This document shows positions 33,525-35,455 of a DNA stretch of 35,455 nucleotides, in pieces. Below the pieces are notes generated by a model. It was not told the origin of the DNA, made no database searches, and saw only the letters and a program-made list of their open reading frames with translations. Each line of letters starts with the position of its first letter. Position 1 is the first letter of the stretch. Origin of the DNA: Corynebacterium macginleyi (GTDB taxonomy: Bacteria; Actinomycetota; Actinomycetes; Mycobacteriales; Mycobacteriaceae); assembly GCF_003688935.1 (NCBI RefSeq), contig NZ_REGE01000018.1, positions 1 through 35,455 on the forward strand, given 5' to 3'. A program made the position numbers and the translations under genes.

Positions 33525-34703
33525 TTAAGAACCTTGCGGATCGTGCTCGGCGAAGAATTGGGGCATCGCCTGGAGTAGGTGCTGGTTCCAGACTCCATGG
33601 GCGCTGAGGGCGGATGCGTGATCAGCGTGTGGGCGCACGTACTCGCTCAGTTCGATGTTCTTTTCTTGGGCTATGCGGCGAAAATCGTCATAGCTTTCCG
33701 GAGGGACGAGGCGATCGTTATCGCTGCGGACAATCTTGATGGGTGGCATGTCCGAAGTAAGGTGCGTAGCCGAGGTAACGAAATCTGCACGGTCGGGATA
33801 TTCCTCCGGCGTTCCACCCAGGTATTTCTGCACGGTATCACGGGATCCTTGCGCGGCATAAGCATCGTCGGAGTCATAGATGTGGCGGACATCGAGGGCC
33901 GGTGAATCCGCATACACGGCGCGGGGCACCGCCGGTGTGCCGGGGCAATCGGCGGAAGGTAGGTGGTTGGGGTGCGCGGCGGCATCGGCAGTCGCATTCA
34001 GCACCAACTGGCCGCCGGCAGATTCGCCGTACATAAAGAAGCGCTCCGGGTCACCGTCATAATCCGCTGCGTGAGCATTGACCCAATTCATTGCGCAGCC
34101 CACCTGCCCCGCTGCCACCTTCCACGTGGGCTGTTCCCAACTGGACAGCGTGTAGTCGACGGATAATACGAGGTACCCGCGCTGCGCCATCTGCCGCATA
34201 TTAAACGCCTGGGAGCGCTTGTTCATCTGGTCCCAGCCGCCGCCGTGGACATACATCATCACCGGGTGAGTGCCGCCATCATTGGGCGTATAAATATCCA
34301 TATCTAAGTCCTCGCCATGGAAGGAATCGTAGGCCACCGTATGATCAGGGCCTTTGTCGGTGCTTTCCACACCGGCCCAGCTCAACACGGAACTAATATC
34401 CACGTCGGCCCCCTGCTTCTTCGCAGCATTAATCTGCGTCCCCAAAAGCGCTATGGCTGCAAGGAGCGCAACCGCCGCGAACACGCCTGGCACGTAAAAA
34501 CTGCGGGATCCGAACCTTCCTAGTACCGCCAGGGTCAAGAGAACAAGGGAAAAGATAATCACCGGCCCGACATACTGCGGGCCGATGAGCGCACCCGCGC
34601 CCCAATACGAGATATGCGGCGTAAACGGCGCCACTGCAAGCCACAGTGCGAGGAAAGCTACAAGCGCAAGCGGGACGGATAGCAACCGGGCAACGATCTT
34701 CAT
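33525..34703 (-). CDS. Membrane-anchored alpha/beta hydrolase (esterase/lipase)
   Basis: A 392-residue protein: three N-terminal membrane segments (about 5-29, 44-63, 71-90) place the catalytic domain outside the cell. MMYVHGGGWDQ (HGGG 153-156) is the oxyanion hole of the hormone-sensitive-lipase/BD-FAE group. YGESAGGQLVL gives nucleophile Ser228; DNDRLVPP and HADHAS supply likely Asp and His. It resembles actinobacterial membrane esterases of unknown substrate. It is monocistronic, convergent with the TDT gene, with only 19 bp between stops. Confidence 0.85.
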   Translation of the reverse strand: MKIVARLLSVPLALVAFLALWLAVAPFTPHISYWGAGALIGPQYVGPVIIFSLVLLTLAVLGRFGSRSFYVPGVFAAVALLAAIALLGTQINAAKKQGADVDISSVLSWAGVESTDKGPDHTVAYDSFHGEDLDMDIYTPNDGGTHPVMMYVHGGGWDQMNKRSQAFNMRQMAQRGYLVLSVDYTLSSWEQPTWKVAAGQVGCAMNWVNAHAADYDGDPERFFMYGESAGGQLVLNATADAAAHPNHLPSADCPGTPAVPRAVYADSPALDVRHIYDSDDAYAAQGSRDTVQKYLGGTPEEYPDRADFVTSATHLTSDMPPIKIVRSDNDRLVPPESYDDFRRIAQEKNIELSEYVRPHADHASALSAHGVWNQHLLQAMPQFFAEHDPQGS

Positions 34704-34858
34704 ACCGGCAACGGTAGTCCTTGTTTCTGGGAACGCGTGGTTATGATTCTGCTTTTAGTAAGAGGACCGGCGTCACGCGCGAATGATTCCGCAAACCTAC
34801 GAGGAAGCCACGCCCACAGCCTGGTTAACTTGAGCCAGACGAATAAAGTGGGAAGGCA

Positions 34859-35284
34859 ATGAATAATCTCCGATTCAAAAGATGGGCCTACACCTCCGAT
34901 GTGGCTCCCTCGGCAATTTTGACGCTGAAAAATCCGTGCGGTATTTATGTGCTTGAATTTTCCAACGGCGAGCAATACGTGGGCCAGTCAGTAAATTTTC
35001 CCTCGCGCCTAGCTAGCCACCGGAGAACCTACCCTGACATCATTGCCATCAATTTCTGTCCGGTTCCTGCGAGGGAGCTCAATATGACCGAATATGGCGA
35101 GATTCAACGGCGCCGCAAAGCAGGAATTTTACTACGCAATAAGACGCTCCTCGCGCAGCCTTTGGGTGATTCCCCGCTCGATGCGCTCATAGACCAGCAA
35201 GTCCAAACTAAATGGCTCGACGTAGAAGCTACCGATGAAGGCGAAGTTGAAATCGGTGGCCGAGCCATTGGTTGCGTCCAGTAG
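34859..35284 (+). CDS. GIY-YIG nuclease-domain protein
   Basis: A 141-residue protein with a GIY-YIG domain from about residue 27: CGIYVLEFSNGEQYVGQS (GIY 28-30, YVG 40-42), Arg50 in FPSRLASH, and a Glu in the VPARELNMTEYGEI helix as the candidate metal ligand. GGGAAGG precedes the ATG. It is shorter than the multidomain GIY-YIG proteins of actinobacteria and ends in a poorly structured acidic tail, 23 bp before an IS256-type end. It may be a complete solo nuclease or a truncated gene. Confidence 0.7.
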   Translation: MNNLRFKRWAYTSDVAPSAILTLKNPCGIYVLEFSNGEQYVGQSVNFPSRLASHRRTYPDIIAINFCPVPARELNMTEYGEIQRRRKAGILLRNKTLLAQPLGDSPLDALIDQQVQTKWLDVEATDEGEVEIGGRAIGCVQ

Positions 35285-35307
35285 TGTGGTGTAACGCTTG
35301 CTGATGG

Positions 35308-35382
35308 TGGGCCCCGGAAATAGTGGGACGGTCACCGTCAGTTAACCTTTCGACTCAACTACCACATCTCACCGAAAGGCAT
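35308..35382 (+). mobile_element. Left end of an IS256-family element
   Basis: The sequence tgggccccggaaatagtggg opening at about 35308 resembles IS256-family corynebacterial ends, and the transposase start follows after about 75 bp. The exact boundary and target duplication cannot be set because the other end is outside the window. Confidence 0.6.
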
Positions 35383-35455
35383 ATGACGATGACCGCTGCA
35401 CCACATTCTATCGACCCGACAACCTACTTGGATGATCTGCTCGCTCAAGCCTCCC
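35383..35455 (+). CDS. IS256-family transposase, 5' part (runs off the window)
   Basis: From the ATG at 35383, preceded by CGAAAGG, the frame reads MTMTAAPHSIDPTTYLDDLL and continues AQAS to the window edge. This is the N-terminus of IS256-family (IS1249-like) transposases of corynebacteria as I recall them. Only 24 codons are visible, so intactness cannot be judged. Confidence 0.7.
   Translation, partial: MTMTAAPHSIDPTTYLDDLLAQAS

Noticed and set aside
1..35455. CRISPR array, rRNA, origin or prophage structural genes
   Set aside because: No regularly spaced repeats, rRNA sequence, DnaA-box cluster or phage structural proteins were seen.

Overview
The window comes from a high-GC actinobacterium, almost certainly a Corynebacterium and probably a lipophilic, host-associated species. 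The evidence is mycothiol biosynthesis (mshD), an ActA/Cat-type CoA transferase, DUF3073, the LmeA family, a nitrobindin-like protein lacking the haem histidine, and a gene order (actA - dusB - phoU | pstBACS - mshD ... ygfZ - DUF3073 | purM - purF) that I recall as the C. glutamicum order. Species level is an inference only.

Region 1 (1-6372) is a decayed accessory zone among tRNA genes. It holds a broken IS481-type transposase with its right end, tRNA-Asp and tRNA-Glu, an intact CsoR-type metal sensor, two adjacent iron-siderophore permease pseudogenes, an intact secreted lipase, a broken siderophore-binding lipoprotein, a second IS481-type right end, and tRNA-Lys. Both IS ends lie 4-5 bp from a tRNA 3' end. 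The last 12 nt of tRNA-Lys plus 4 flanking bases recur at 1433-1448, on the other side of the decayed block.

Region 2 (6400-23500) is conserved core chromosome: acetate/succinyl-CoA transfer (actA), tRNA modification (dusB), phosphate uptake and its regulator (pstSCAB facing phoU), mycothiol synthesis (mshD), an LmeA-family lipid-binding protein, a diacylglycerol-kinase-like lipid kinase, a nitrobindin-like protein, aminodeoxychorismate lyase, YgfZ, DUF3073, and a sterol-carrier-domain gene with purF and purM. Several convergent pairs are separated by clear hairpin terminators.

Region 3 (23500-35455) is accessory again. After a thioesterase remnant and a lipoprotein L-asparaginase comes the most interesting part: a 1314-residue Pls/PosA-family single-module NRPS (adenylation, thiolation, six membrane segments and three tandem C-terminal domains). 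This is the architecture of epsilon-poly-L-lysine synthetase, and its hand-read specificity code resembles lysine codes. It is followed by a polytopic HGSNAT/DUF418-like membrane protein and a small lipoprotein. The segment lies between inverted copies of an IS3-like end (about 25239 and 32246), next to a broken DUF4065 gene, an IS3 transposase tail and a broken Abi-family gene. I infer a horizontally acquired cationic homopoly-amino-acid locus. A TDT-family transporter, a membrane-anchored esterase, a short GIY-YIG protein and the left end of an IS256-family element complete the window.
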